Shown here: one piece after another, positions 35,591 through 46,959 of the stretch | Layout: each line of letters starts with the position of its first letter | Numbering within the stretch: the stretch's first letter is position 1 | NCBI GenBank assembly: GCA_958510825.1 | Contig: OY294051.1 | Coordinates: forward strand, 2,232,001-2,296,000 | Direction: 5' to 3' | Origin: Brachypterus glaber | Lineage: Eukaryota > Arthropoda > Insecta > Coleoptera > Kateretidae | DNA length: 64,000 nucleotides | Translations under genes and position numbers: made by a program | The notes under the pieces: model-generated | Database searches by the model: none | Seen by the model: only the letters and a program-made list of their open reading frames with translations | What the model was told of the DNA's origin: nothing

Positions 35591-36516
35591 GTGTTATTGA
35601 CATGGTGTGCATTGTTCTAGATCTGCAGAAATAGTTACCAACCTAAAAAAAGGATTGATTTCCCTTGTTTCAAGAATAGCAATTCGCATTTTACCCAGAA
35701 AATATCGTATTGCCACTACTGTAAACAGCGGTTTTCCCTAAAGTAAGAGCAAAGCAAAGAACTTTTACCTCAAGAAGGAACATGATGAAATCTACCGTAT
35801 GCTTTGCTTGAAGCGTGAACCAACTACGGTGAGGGGCTGGTGGGGAGTGACTCTTGTTTACACTTAGTACGCGTAAAGAGAGAGAAATAATGTTTAAACT
35901 CACAGTCTAATGTCTTAAAATTACTGACAGGGGTACAGTGTTGTCGATTGGGAACATATACTTTGGATATTTTATTGTAAATTTTAAGAAACATTAGTTC
36001 TGTATGAGTTTTATATGAACTAGTAGTTTAATTTTAATAGATTTAAATATACTATATTGTTAAACATAATTATAGTATACACAATAAAGTTTTTTACATT
36101 TTTAATTTAAGATATAATGAATTCATGATAACGTGAAAACTACGCAACATCGCTACTAGGTAGCCTGAAAGTCGACTAGCTGTATCGCGTTTTTGTTAGT
36201 AAATAAACAAAACAAAAAGATGACACCTTCATAAACATTGGTCTGAAATTACTTCTTGAGGTAAAAGTTCTTTGGCGCAAAGAAAAAAACAGTTTTTTCG
36301 AATTACCTCTGTTTCTTTCAATTCTACCTACACTAAAACTAGTTATTATAAATATGGTAGAAAATGAAAAAATTAACAACTTTTGTTTATTTTTGCTTTT
36401 TCTATACACAAACAAGTATTTTATTTACTTAGTGTGGGCTAAAGTTGATTTACTTTGTGAATTAACTATTTATCTCCCAAGCAAGCAGCAAAGTAGGTAA
36501 AAAAGTAGTAAAGTCT
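35591..36516. other. Unannotated stretch
   Basis: A block at about 35757-35780 (AGAACTTTTACCTCAAGAAG) returns inverted at about 36253-36276 (CTTGAGGTAAAAGTTCTTTG), which may mark an eroded inverted-repeat element. No gene was seen. Confidence 0.4.
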
Positions 36517-36954
36517 AATGGAGCTATCTACAACTAGAATTATGAAACAAAAGACGTCTACCCTATCTCTATCTCATTTGTGCTACACTTTCCAGCCAAC
36601 CAAATAAATACTGTATTTGTTTTTCATACAACAAATACAGTATTTATTTGGTTGGCCGGAAAGTGTAGCACTGAGCGCCACGAAAGAACATAGCTAATGT
36701 GAATCTGTAGAATAAGATAATTCTACTAAAATTTAGATGGTGCCAGTAATTTCTTTAATAAAAATATTATAATATTAATAATAACTATAATTATAGTTAC
36801 ACTTTTCGCCCGGCCAAGTAAATATTGTATTTGTTCAACAAAGAACAAATACAGAATTTGTTTGGTTGGGTGAAAGTGGGAGTATATGTATGCCTTCTAT
36901 CCTTTTTGGGTAGAACTTTTGTCCGTGTCTAATCTAACGGGAGAAATCGCCATT
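36517..36954 (+). mobile_element. Two-hairpin MITE H4, copy 3
   Basis: As copy 1, with a ~30-bp ATAATATTAATA-type expansion between the two hairpins. Confidence 0.88.
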
Positions 36955-37689
36955 ATAATTATCAGTTAATAAGTACCTACATTTTTCCTATGACCTAGTT
37001 AGTAGTTAGTGCTTATTTTCCACCCGTTGCCATGACAGCGGTCGAAAAGTGACTGTCAGCTGATTTTACATATCTGCTGTCAGAAAATAAGTGAACGTCA
37101 AACGCAAAACGTCAAATTAATAAAATTAATTTTAAGACAAGGTGTTAGATCGTATGAAAGATAGTATACGCACCTCGACGCAAACCTATTTCAATGCACA
37201 CTCTCGTGCAATAGAAACTAGGTTCACTTACTCGGTGCGTAATATACTATTTCACAACTATACCTAGTACTAATAGGTCCCAATAAGCTCGTATTTTTCT
37301 TACAAATTATATATCTATTAAAAATTAAAAACAAGTTTCTTTGCTGGCGTGAGTACCTACTTATACACATATGGACGTGAAAACAAAATTCTGCTTATTA
37401 AAAGATCTAAAAGGAAGTCTCCCTAGGTTATATTTTAACACAAATTAACATTAATATCACAATTATAGAATTTCCTTTAGTTAATTTTTTTTTATAGCTT
37501 TTAAAATCCTTAAATATCTTTTCTGTTTTTCTAAATGAAATAGTTTTTTTTTCTGCGAACATGGTTTTAAATTTCTTTTACTGTATTCCTTTTTGTTTTG
37601 TAAATAAGCGATTACTCACAGCGTGCGTTATATTGACCAAAGCCACCGTTAGGGAATTTTGTTGATTCTAGAAATTTATGTTAGCATTT
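36955..37689. other. Unannotated stretch
   Basis: Nothing recognised. Confidence 0.4.
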
Positions 37690-38026
37690 AATAGTTATTT
37701 ATGGTACTAGTGGGTAAAGTAAGATATTGCCCATGAGAAAATTAACCTGCGAGGCGTCAGCCAAGCAGGTTAATTTTCGAGAGGGCAATATCGATTTACC
37801 CATGAGTGCCATGCAAGGTTTTATCCAATAAATAGCTTAGGAATTCATATTTTTATTAAAAATTTTAATGACACTTACAAGAAAATAATTTGACAAGTGA
37901 CAGTTGAGTGGGTAAAATAAATAATTATCCACTCAATAAAGTAAAAGCCACGCGGGGGTTATTATTGAGTTTATCTATTTAAAATAAAGCTGGTAATTGT
38001 CTTATTATCTGTATGTATTGGATAAA
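37690..38026 (+). mobile_element. Hairpin-ended repeat H3, copy 3
   Basis: Matches the tandem pair at 20781-21450 from AATAGTTATTTATGGTACTA to TGTATGTATTGGATAAAA. It has the best-preserved hairpin: AACCTGC/GCAGGTT around GAGGCGTCAGCCAA. Confidence 0.82.
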
Positions 38027-38804
38027 ATACTTTTTTTTTTAATATATACTGTATATGAATATTTTAGTGCTTGAAGCTAACTTTATACTTTTCGTTGGAT
38101 GTCATTTTATTTAACAGTTCTAAAAACAGTTTGTTTTCGTTGTAAAAAAATCACCTCGCAAGCACTAGAAGATTATAATACGTAAGCATAATAACTCAAG
38201 AACAAATTATCATCGACTCAAATCAGAAAGAATCTTATTCTATGAGAGAAAGAACCCTTTTATTTTTAAAATTATCCCCCCAAAAACAAAAAAGTTATTG
38301 GGGGTTAAACTTAAGAAAAAAGAATATTTTTGTACTTGGCGAATGGTGTGGGACCGGCTTATGTGGTTCTCTTCATTCTCATTCAATAAACTCTTTTACC
38401 CCATTTTAATAAATTTAAATCATGTAGAAAATAAACACACAATCTGTTCTTGGTTCGTAAAAAAATTTATAATTCACGAATGGTGTGCAAAAAGTTTTAT
38501 ATAGGCAGGCTTTGGCACAGTATCCGTAAAAAAGCCTAAAGGAAAATAAAGAGTTTTCTTGTATGCTTATAATAGCAAACGGAACGCCTGTTTTTGCCAA
38601 GATACACATCGCAAGAATTTAACGCTAAAAATAAACGATTTTACTGTTTTAAACATTAATTTAAAACGATTTTACATAAATCAAAATTGGTAAACATTTA
38701 CATATATTAACGCCATCTGGCAGGTAACTGGATCTAATTTTTAATTGATTTTTTGTTTACAATATTTTGTCTATTTTTGTTTAGATTTAATAACTTAAAA
38801 AAGG
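38027..38804. other. AT-rich stretch without a recognised gene
   Basis: Overlapping frames at 38298-38609 on both strands show no domain. Confidence 0.4.
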
Positions 38805-39211
38805 AATGGAGCTCTCTACAACTAGAATTATGAAACAAAAGACGTCTACCCTATCTCTATCTCATTTGTGCTACACTTTCCAGCCAACCAAATAAATACT
38901 GTATTCATACAAAAAATACAGTATTTATTTGGTTGGCCGGAAAGTGTAGCATTGAGCGGCACGAACGAACATAGCTAATGTGAATCTGTAGAATAAGATA
39001 ATTCTACTAAAATTTAGATGGCGCCAGTAATTTCTTTAATAAAAATAATATAGTTACACTTTTCGACCGTCCAAGTTAATATTGTATTTGTTCAACAAAG
39101 AACAAATACAGAATTTGTTTGGTTGGGTGGAAGTGGGAGTGTATGTATGTCTTCTATCCTTTTTGGGTAGAACTTTTGTCCCTGTCTAATCTAACGGGAG
39201 AAAACGCCATT
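38805..39211 (+). mobile_element. Two-hairpin MITE H4, copy 4
   Basis: Same termini and hairpins. The loop of the long hairpin is shortened (GTATTCATACAAAAAATAC). Confidence 0.88.
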
Positions 39212-40329
39212 GGGAGTTAACAGCAAGTCTTAACACTTAAGGTGGATTCTAAGTACAGTAACATGTTATTGTGCTTGGGATTTATCTTATTGTATTGGGT
39301 GGTTAAAAGCTCAGTTTTCCTCTATATAAATTTCTTGTTTCACTCATTTGACCTTGGGCAATTAATTTAGATTGTTACGTCGGTTACGTCGGTCGGTTAC
39401 GTTTATTGTAGGGAATTTGAGAAAACCCCTGATTAATTATTTTTCCTTCCAAATTTAATATTCAGAAAAATATTTTAATTATTTTCAACTGTACCTTATT
39501 TTTAATTAATTAATTTAAGGCTAAAGTTGAATAAGTTTAGTTGAATATTACTGAACAATAATTGTGCACTGTAATAGTATATTGTGCACCTACTATGCTA
39601 AGGCTTTATTGTTCTAGATCGAAGTTTTTTTTCTGAGACGAAGTCGAGGTTAACCTGTAACTTAATTACTGGGAATCCGTACCAGAAAATTAAAAGAAAT
39701 TTTAAAATAAAAATTTTACAAAAAAAATTGCAATTTTGGTCCAATACCATTCCATACTTTTAAAATATTATTGTTATGTTAAAACTTGATTTTGGGATAA
39801 AACTTTAATATTACATTAGCATCTAAAATTTAAAGTTTCAGTTAAGTTTCCTAGAAAACAATAAAAAATTCGGTTTAAATCATATAAATTTTACAATGTT
39901 AATTTTACCCTCATTTTTTACAGTGTATCTAATCCAAAAAACGTGGGACATTTTCTCGCGGATTTGCACAATTATTCCCGTATATTTAGTAACTTTTAAT
40001 GAATACAGAAGCGAGTACAAAAGAAAGTTAAAAGTTTACTTTACTGACATGTTTCACAAAGTATGCTTATTAAATTATTAAAATTCTCGAAAAAAGTTTC
40101 ATAAATTGAAATTATAAGGGCAACCGTTGTACAAAGAATTCAGAAAGAATTAGAGGAATTAAGAGCGTATCTGGGGTGTTATATCCGTTACTGAATATTT
40201 CAAAAAATGCCGCTGTAAAAATAAAATAATTTTCCCCAAACAGTCGTTAATAAATAAATTATGTAGGTATCTTTTAGAGGCAGGACTTTTTTATTTCTTA
40301 TAAATATTTTAAAAATTCTTAATAAATTA
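39212..40329. other. AT-rich stretch without a recognised gene
   Basis: Nothing recognised; frames are short and motif-free. Confidence 0.4.
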
Positions 40330-40545
40330 CACAGGCCTACAAAACAAACAACAAATTCTGTGCTGGGGTTGAGACAGTTTTTTCAGTGTAGCGAAAAAAT
40401 GAGCCCATGAAGTGCCTTTTTTATAACAAACCATAGAACAAATTGTTATCTCTTTTTTATAACAGATTCTTGTTCAAAATCCCAAAATACATAAGAATAG
40501 GTGAATCTCAACCCCAGCACATACAACTTTTTTTGTGGGCCTGTG
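40330..40545. mobile_element. 216-bp MITE with CACAGGCC ends and TTA flanks
   Basis: The left end CACAGGCCTACAAAA and the right end (minus strand CACAGGCCCACAAAA) are inverted repeats. A second inverted block follows, TGTGCTGGGGTTGAGA. The flanks read TTA on both sides, compatible with the 3-bp TWA duplication of PIF/Harbinger elements. A possible remnant end is at about 53148-53162 (TAGGCCTGTGTTA). Confidence 0.65.
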
Positions 40546-41753
40546 TTATTGGGCCATTCAGAGCGAGTAAGCACTAGAATAGGATTATACGGTAGTTTAG
40601 AAATTCCCAAAACCGCCAAAAAACGTCATAGACAATTTAACCCAATTTTTTGGACAAATTTTGAACCTTGAAATTTTTTTTTTTACTAATACCACAGTAT
40701 AGGTGCCTTTGTACTCTGGTAAGAACTTACGACGCCTCGACTTCTATAAAAGAGTAGATGTATTTTCGTAATAGCCAAGAAAGATTTATAAGATAATAGC
40801 TTTTCAATGAATTTAAATATCAGGGCAGGCCGGGTTTGTTTTCTCTTGGTCAGCAATAAAAATTGTTAACTGCTTTTTAATAACTATACAATACACTACT
40901 TTCTTAAATAATTACAGTAATGTGCTTATTATAATATGAATAAAATATATTATGTAGACCTGTATCTTTTAGAAACGGGAATTTTTAATTTCTTGTAAAT
41001 GTTTTAAAAATTCTTAATAAATTATTTAGTTTCTATCATATGATATTCCATTTTATTATGAAAGTTCTACTTTATTTTATCTAAATACTTAATAAGCATT
41101 ACTTATGGGTTGATAATGTAGCAAAATGGGGTCCATATACTATGGAATGAGAAATCTATTAGATTTATAGGTAATTAACAATTAATTTACAGAAACATGT
41201 AAATTCCATGTAGTTTTAGAGCAATTTTCCTGTAAAACTCGATCACATTGAAATTACTGTAAATTGTTTTTGCGGTAAATTATAATAATTATCTTGATAT
41301 TAATATTAATAAATATATTTTTCCATTTGTATTGATCTAAAAATAGCTATATCTAATATATATATTTATTTATAATTGTGTGTTATATTTATTTTTAGTA
41401 TTAGTATTTAGTATTTAGTATTTATTTATACTCGTTTAGGGACCTTTTCTAAGGTATTTTACACCACAGAGTGTTAAGTTATACATATAATTTATATGGA
41501 ACACAGCTCCAGCTTTCCAATCTTGATTATCAAATTTTCAAAGCTTCTAACTGCTCCTCCATAATCTTCCATACTCGTGCCATATACGCTGCATCATTTT
41601 TATTAAAATATATTAAAATATACTGTATAAACTAAATAAAATATGAAAAATATAAAAAATTTAATTTATACTATTTATAACAAAATATTTATTTAAAAAA
41701 TTATATTATTTGAAATAAATATTTTGTTATAAATAGTATAAATTAAATTTTTT
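40546..41753. other. Very AT-rich stretch
   Basis: An AT palindrome near 41673-41747 (AATTTATACTATTTATAACA / TGTTATAAATAGTATAAATT) directly precedes the SINE module. No gene was seen. Confidence 0.5.
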
Positions 41754-41969
41754 TGAAAATCATTTTACTTTTTCTAGCTTTTACCTACCTTCCTTTATTT
41801 TTTTTTTGTTTTAGGGCTTAAAAGCCGTGTTGTCCGTTCGTCCGTCTGTCAGATTGTTTCCTTTTAGGTTTATGGGAGGCATAGCGTAGTGGCTAGCGCG
41901 TATGTATAGCAAGTCTACTAGCGTGAGTTCGATTCTCACTGGCGCCGATTTGCCTTTTTCAGTTAATTA
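41754..41969 (+). mobile_element. SINE plus 5' flank, module A of a triplication
   Basis: About 119 bp of flank (TGAAAATCATTTTACTTTTT … GTCCGTCTGTCAGATTG) precede a tRNA-like head with A box TAGCGTAGTGGC (41882-41893) and B box GAGTTCGATTCTC (41925-41937). The module is cut at CAGTTAATTA. The A and B boxes are the internal RNA polymerase III promoter expected of a tRNA-derived SINE. Confidence 0.85.
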
Positions 41970-42203
41970 TTTCAATTATTAATTAACTGAAAAAGGCAAA
42001 TCGGCGCCAGTGAGAATCGAACTCACGCTAGTAGACTTGCTATACATACGCGCTAGCCACTACGCTATGCCTCCCATAAACCTAAAAGGAAACAATCTGA
42101 CAGACGGACGAACGGACAACACGGCTTTTAAGCCCTAAAACAAAAAAAAAATAAAGGAAGGTAGGTAAAAGCTAGAAAAAGTAAAATGATTTTCAACACT
42201 ATG
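41969..42203 (-). mobile_element. SINE plus 5' flank, inverted module B
   Basis: A near-exact reverse complement of modules A and C, with B box at 42012-42024 and A box at 42056-42067. It starts abruptly after module A, with about 1 bp of microhomology. At its far end it is separated by 16 bp from module C. Confidence 0.85.
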
Positions 42204-42219
42204 ACTTTTAAGTCCAAAC

Positions 42220-42620
42220 CATAGTGTTGAAAATCATTTTACTTTTTCTAGCTTTTACCTACCTTCCTTTATTTTTTTTTTTTCGTTTTAGGGCTTAAAA
42301 GCCGTGTTGTCCGTTCGTCCGTCTGTCAGATTGTTTCCTTTTAGGTTTATGGGAGGCATAGCGTAGTGGCTAGCGCGTATGTATAGCAAGTCTACTAGCG
42401 TGAGTTCGATTCTCACTGGCGCCGATTTGCCTTTTTCAGTTAATTAATAATTGAAATTTGGCGAAGGCGTTAAGTGAAATGGGCACCAATTTCTAGGTTT
42501 GAAAGTCAGTATAAGCCGTTGGTTCCCTCTACTACTAGCCCACACAAGTCCTGAACTTAGAGGGTGCTTAATTAAGTAGAATAGTACGAGGTTAAACAAA
42601 CAAACAAAAAACAAACAATC
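42220..42620 (+). mobile_element. SINE plus 5' flank, module C with complete SINE
   Basis: Begins CATAGTGTTGAAAATCATTT (inverse of the end of B) and carries the same flank and head (A box 42359-42370, B box 42402-42414). It continues through TTGGCGAAGGCG and ACTAGCCCACACAAGTCCTG to an A/C-rich tail of AAAC units at about 42593-42620. This is the only full-length SINE of the three modules. Confidence 0.85.
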
Positions 42621-43019
42621 CTGTTTAAAAAATCAAAACCCTTAATTAATTAAAATAATGTTTTTTTTGGAACACCTTGTATGTAGTAAGTATACAATTT
42701 GTATTGTTAAAAGCTTTTTGTTATCTGGAACAAAAAAAACTATTCATATTAAATTACACATTGTTAAAACTTTTAATTTATAATAAAAATTGTGTTTTAA
42801 TTAAAAAATTTAAATTAAAAAAAAGGAAAAACTATTGCATAATAAAAACTATGCTTTCCACTCTGTTTTATAAAACAAGATGAACGGTAAACACTGTAAA
42901 AAATACTGTAATTACATTAAAAAATATATGGTTAAATAGAGAAATTTTCTTTTGGTTTAAAACATATATCAAATATATTTTTTGCATATTATGTAAAAAG
43001 ATAGTTTAAGTTATATTAT
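42621..43019. other. Very AT-rich stretch
   Basis: The lysine-rich frame at 42677-42883 is a chance frame. Confidence 0.4.
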
Positions 43020-43172
43020 TTTCGTGTATATCTTTACCCGTTCAAAGTCTAAGAGGGGGGGGGCGAATTTGGACAGTACTGATACGATAATTTGTTACAG
43101 TTGGTTTATTATTTTATATAGTCTAAGGGAACGTTCAAGTATTACGTAACGCAAATTTTGATCATTTTAGCT
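43020..43172. repeat. Remnant of a foldback end and a solo G-tract MITE end
   Basis: About 43040-43080 (CCGTTCAAAGTCTAAGAGGG … TTTGGACAGTACTG) resembles the right terminus of the 28509-29232 element. 43125-43172 is a solo left end of the GGGAACGTTCAAGTATTACG family. Confidence 0.6.
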
Positions 43173-43204
43173 TTATTTGAAAATACTTTAAGACATATAA
43201 AATA

Positions 43205-43465
43205 TAGCGGGGAGCATTATCTCATTACTTAGCCGAGTGTGTCAGATACGACAGGATCAGGTTGCAAGTCTTTGAAACTCAAAGACTCAACAAAAAGGAA
43301 CTAAGATATCTCCCCTGGGCCAATATCCTGACCTTTATTGAAAGGACGGGCAGGTTCAAGGAGGACTCAAATTAGTAAATGGCTGGGGTGACAAAAAGGG
43401 CCAGAAATGGCCTAGTTGTCCGGATTTGGCCAACCCAAAAAATTTACTACTACTACTACTACTAG
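43205..43465 (+). pseudogene. LINE 3' end: last 53 codons, 3' UTR and (TAC)n tail
   Basis: From 43214 a frame runs to a TAG at 43373-43375. It starts ALSHYLAECVRYDRIR and ends FIERTGRFKEDSN. The H-x3-C spacing and IR-LQVF pattern are typical of the region just after the CPxC motif in RNase H-bearing LINEs, so it supplies the part missing in the copy at 8779-9382. A short 3' UTR follows and then a (TAC)n tail at about 43444-43464, as in that copy. The flanks TAGCGGGGAGCA and TAGCCGGGAGCA look like a ~12-bp target duplication with one mismatch. An uninterrupted relative of the target is at about 27733-27813. Confidence 0.8.
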
Positions 43466-43951
43466 CCGGGAGCAAATAATGAAATAAAAATGGTCACCAG
43501 CTCTCCAACTATAACAGTTTATTTTGGTTTATTATCCCATACTGCAAAAATAAATCTTGTCGAAATTGTGACGAGTAGATTGGCACATTTCAGAGTACTT
43601 AATTATTTTTCGGAATTTTTCTAAAAATAAGTACACTTACCTACATAGTTTCACCATAGATAAAATATTTGACCACAGTCCAGCAATTTTCGTAAATTAA
43701 TTACTTTCCCCATCTTGAATGAGCAAGAATACTGTCGCATAAAAAAAAGTTATGCCCAGAACAAATTTTTACATTTTGGGGACCGGGGGTGATGAAAAAA
43801 AATGATAAGAACTTTTTTTGTGTAAATTTATTTTAACTTTTAGGTTGTTTTTAATTTTTTTATTGGGAATAATAAAAAAAGTTTTTGTCCAGAAAGAGTT
43901 TTTCACATTTTGGGGGAGAAGGGGGCTAAAAAAAATGATAATAAAATTTTT
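43466..43951. repeat. Tandem duplication of a ~130-bp AT-rich unit
   Basis: A block CCCAGAACAAATTTTTACAT, then TTTTGGGG, ATGATAA and GTAAATTTATTTTAACTTTT, is repeated starting at about 43890. The second unit is split by the element at 43952-44495. Confidence 0.6.
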
Positions 43952-44495
43952 GGCAGACTAACATCTCTACTCTAAATTTCTCTACTCCCTAACATTCCTA
44001 CTCCATAACATCCCTACTCCACAACAACTCTACTCCGTAACATCTCTACTCCATAACATCTCTACTCCGTAACAACTCTACTCTACTCTATAGACACTCG
44101 ATTAGCCACTTGTCTTAACTCAAAAGAATATTTGTCATGCTAAGTCACTGTCAAAAATGAATTCAGTTTATTAATTACTTACATATTAGTGCATGTTAAG
44201 AGTACGCGGTCATTGTTGCTTTTAGAATAATTAATTTATCATTGTTCTAGATTTACATTTAAAGATAAACGTTTTCTAGGAAAAAAATAAAATAAGAAGA
44301 AGATTCTTTGTTCTTTGAACTGCTCATTTATTACTAAGTGGCTAATAAAGTGCATATAGTGTGGAGTAGAGTTGCTACGGAGTAGAGATATTATGGAGTA
44401 GAGATGTTACGGAGTAGAGTTGTTGTGAAGTAGGGATGTTATGGAGTAGGGATGTTAGGGAGTAGAGAAATTTAGAGTAGAGATGTTAGTCTGCC
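43952..44495. mobile_element. 544-bp foldback element with tandem repeats in its arms
   Basis: The outer ends GGCAGACTAACATCTCTACT are perfect inverted repeats. Each ~130-bp arm is itself an array of a ~17-bp unit (ACTCCRTAACATCTCT and variants), reversed in the right arm. The centre is ~270 bp of unique AT-rich DNA without coding capacity. The flanks repeat AAAATTTTT (43943-43951, 44496-44504), a 9-bp target duplication. A 9-bp duplication with long inverted repeats fits Mutator-like or foldback elements. The class is an inference. Confidence 0.8.
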
Positions 44496-44504
44496 AAAAT
44501 TTTT

Positions 44505-44971
44505 ATGTAAATTTATTTTACCTTTTATGTGGTTTTTAATATTTTGCTTCTATTATAAACAGAGATGATACTTTCATTACAATAACAGGGTCGGACAACA
44601 GGAATTTTATTATACAGACATATAATCTTATTCGGCATAGGTATGTATTAAAGAAACTCGCAAAAATTAGAAATAATTTAAAATTCCTGTTGTCCGTAAA
44701 TAATAAAAAAATTATGACCAAAAAAAAAATTTAACCCCCATTTTACCCCCCTTCCCCCCAACCGATTTTGCTCAAATACGAACTTGTCCAAGATTTGTGT
44801 TACTCCCATGTTAATGGTATAGGAAAATAGCGTTACGGGGGGGTTCCAAAATGATCAAAATTTGCGTTACGTAATTCTTGAACGTTCCCTTATAAAGTTA
44901 AAACGTTATAAAGATAATTATTAACGTTATAATATTATTTAATAGAAATTTTGATTTTCTTAAAACCTATG
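44505..44971. repeat. AT-rich DNA with a partial G-tract MITE
   Basis: About 44797-44892 holds the internal GTTACTCCCATGTTAATGGT and GGAAAATAGCGTTACGGGGG segments and the right terminus of the GGGAACGTTCAAGTATTACG family. The left terminus is lost. The end of the tandem unit is at 44505-44560. Confidence 0.65.
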
Positions 44972-45122
44972 TAAGGGAACGTTCAAGTATTACGTAACGC
45001 TCTTAGGGGGGGGGGTCATTTTGGAGTGTTACGCCCATGTTAATGGTATAGGAAAATAGAATTACAGGGGGGGGGCCTAAAATGATCAATATTTGCGTTA
45101 CGTAATAATTGAACGTTCCCTA
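44972..45122. mobile_element. ~150-bp G-tract MITE, complete copy
   Basis: TAAGGGAACGTTCAAGTATT … and the mirrored TTGAACGTTCCCTA enclose two runs of 9-10 G on the same strand. The internal block is GTTACGCCCATGTTAATGGT. Same layout at 51812-51964. Confidence 0.85.
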
Positions 45123-46500
45123 ATTCAAAAACTGTTGGTTTTAACTTTTTAATTACTCAAAAAATAAAAAAAATGTCAAGATATCTCGATTTTTCGATAT
45201 TGTAAAAATACAAGGCTTTGCCAAAATTTCGAAAATTTTAAAAGTGGGAAAACAAAATACATATTTTCCTTTTAAAAAGGTCGCTTAAAATGAACTGTGA
45301 ACTCTATAAATATTTGCTGAAAAGTACACAACATTTTAATGGACAGGCCCTTAGGAAAATTTTTCGTACAAAACCACTTTATTCAAGGGTTCAGTAGTAT
45401 AAATTCGTGTTTCCTCGCAACATAAGAGGCTCTTGCATAATGGATTTTCTTGGAACTGTTCGCTTTTAAAAATATCCTCACACAAAGGTTAATGTCATTC
45501 CAGCTAGCGAGAGTTAATAAATATAAAAAAAATGGCTGGCAACAAAATAATACTTTCCCCTTTAGGCCTAGGTTCTTTAAAATTTAGAACAAAAGAATTT
45601 TCAAAAAAACAATATCAACCTAGAACTTTGGAAAAGGAACCTATGGTCCAAACAAGTCCAAACAAGTCCAAACAAGTCCAAACAAGTCTTTTGCTGGATT
45701 AAGATTTTTTACGAGAAATGAGATATTTACTTCACCCTGATTTATATCCCTGATTTATATCAAAAACAATTCTATCCTAGAACTTTGGATTAGCAATTAT
45801 CGAAATTTGAAGTCTTTTGCTCAAAGCATTCCCGAGTTATCGTTATTCTCGAACAGACCGAGATATTGACAGATAGACCAAGGGACTGAGAGACAGACGA
45901 ATATTTTTAACTTTCTTGAAAACAATTTTTTTATCCAATATAAAGACCTAGATTAATGTGGTCAATTTACCTAAGGAAATTTACATTTTTTTATTCATTG
46001 TTTATAAAGTATCTCACGTTTCCCCTAGCAACGTGAGGTAATATTTTTACCCCACTCTTTTAGAAAATGCAGTTTTTGCACAAAATATTTACTCTTTAGA
46101 GACTGGGGTGTGTGGGTTTATCCCGGGATCCCATTTAATTGATCTTATGAGCCAAACGGCTTGAATAAACAGTAACAATGACGACATTTTAAAATCCATA
46201 AAATTGCAATCATAACCTCAAAATTTAAATCTCCCCATTTATCAAAAATGTTATACTCGGGTTGGTATTTTTCTTTAGATTTGGGTGATATAGTATTAAA
46301 AGCAACCACTTTTGCTTCTTCCAGAATGTCAGGGACAAAAGCACTATTTTCATACTCAGTCCAATTTTAATTTGGAAACGACGCCACTCTGTAAAATAAA
46401 TCTTGATTTTAAACTGTCAAACTTGCAATTGTTTTTTTTTTGTACCGTAGCCGCCTACTGTTTCAGCGGCCATAAAAAAGCAAATGGTGGGTCAAACATT
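45123..46500. other. AT-rich stretch with a 10-bp tandem repeat
   Basis: About 45648-45688 is four copies of TCCAAACAAG. The 73-aa frame at 46312-46533 has no domain. Nothing else was recognised. Confidence 0.5.
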
Positions 46501-46550
46501 CTCTCGTGGATAATATCTTACTTTGCTCACTAGTACCATAAATAACTATT
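46501..46550 (-). repeat. Fragment of hairpin-ended repeat H3
   Basis: The reverse complement reads AATAGTTATTTATGGTACTA then GTGAGCAAAGTAAGATATTA, the first ~50 bp of the H3 family. Confidence 0.7.
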
Positions 46551-46959
46551 GTTGGCTGCAGTAGTTTTTTCTGTCCGTACTATAGTAATATATTACGATA
46601 AAACCGCTGCTAGATAGAGTGACTTTAAACAAAGGTAGGGAAACCTATACTCAACATTTGAACAGGCCCGGAGTCAGTAAATTATAGTGTCCTTGGGACT
46701 TTTATTTCCTTTGAGTACAATAAAAAACTCTAGATGTAATTTTCGGCAAAATTATAACAAGATTTATCATTCGTTTATTATTTAGGCACAACAGGAGAGA
46801 GCTTTATTTTTTAGCAGGAAACATGAATATCCTGTAGTAATAAATTATTCCTGATAAGTTCTAAGATATACATGGATTTTTACGTTTGTTTCTGTATATG
46901 GTCTATATTATATTTTACTTAAAGGGTTTTTTTAAAGAATTTTATAGTTTTACACGGTT
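46551..46959. other. Unannotated stretch
   Basis: Nothing recognised. Confidence 0.4.

Noticed and set aside
41873..42450. A cluster of three functional tRNA genes
   Set aside because: A and B boxes are present, but the cloverleaf is degenerate, the body continues into a SINE-specific region, and a truncated copy recurs at 60901. SINE modules explain it better.
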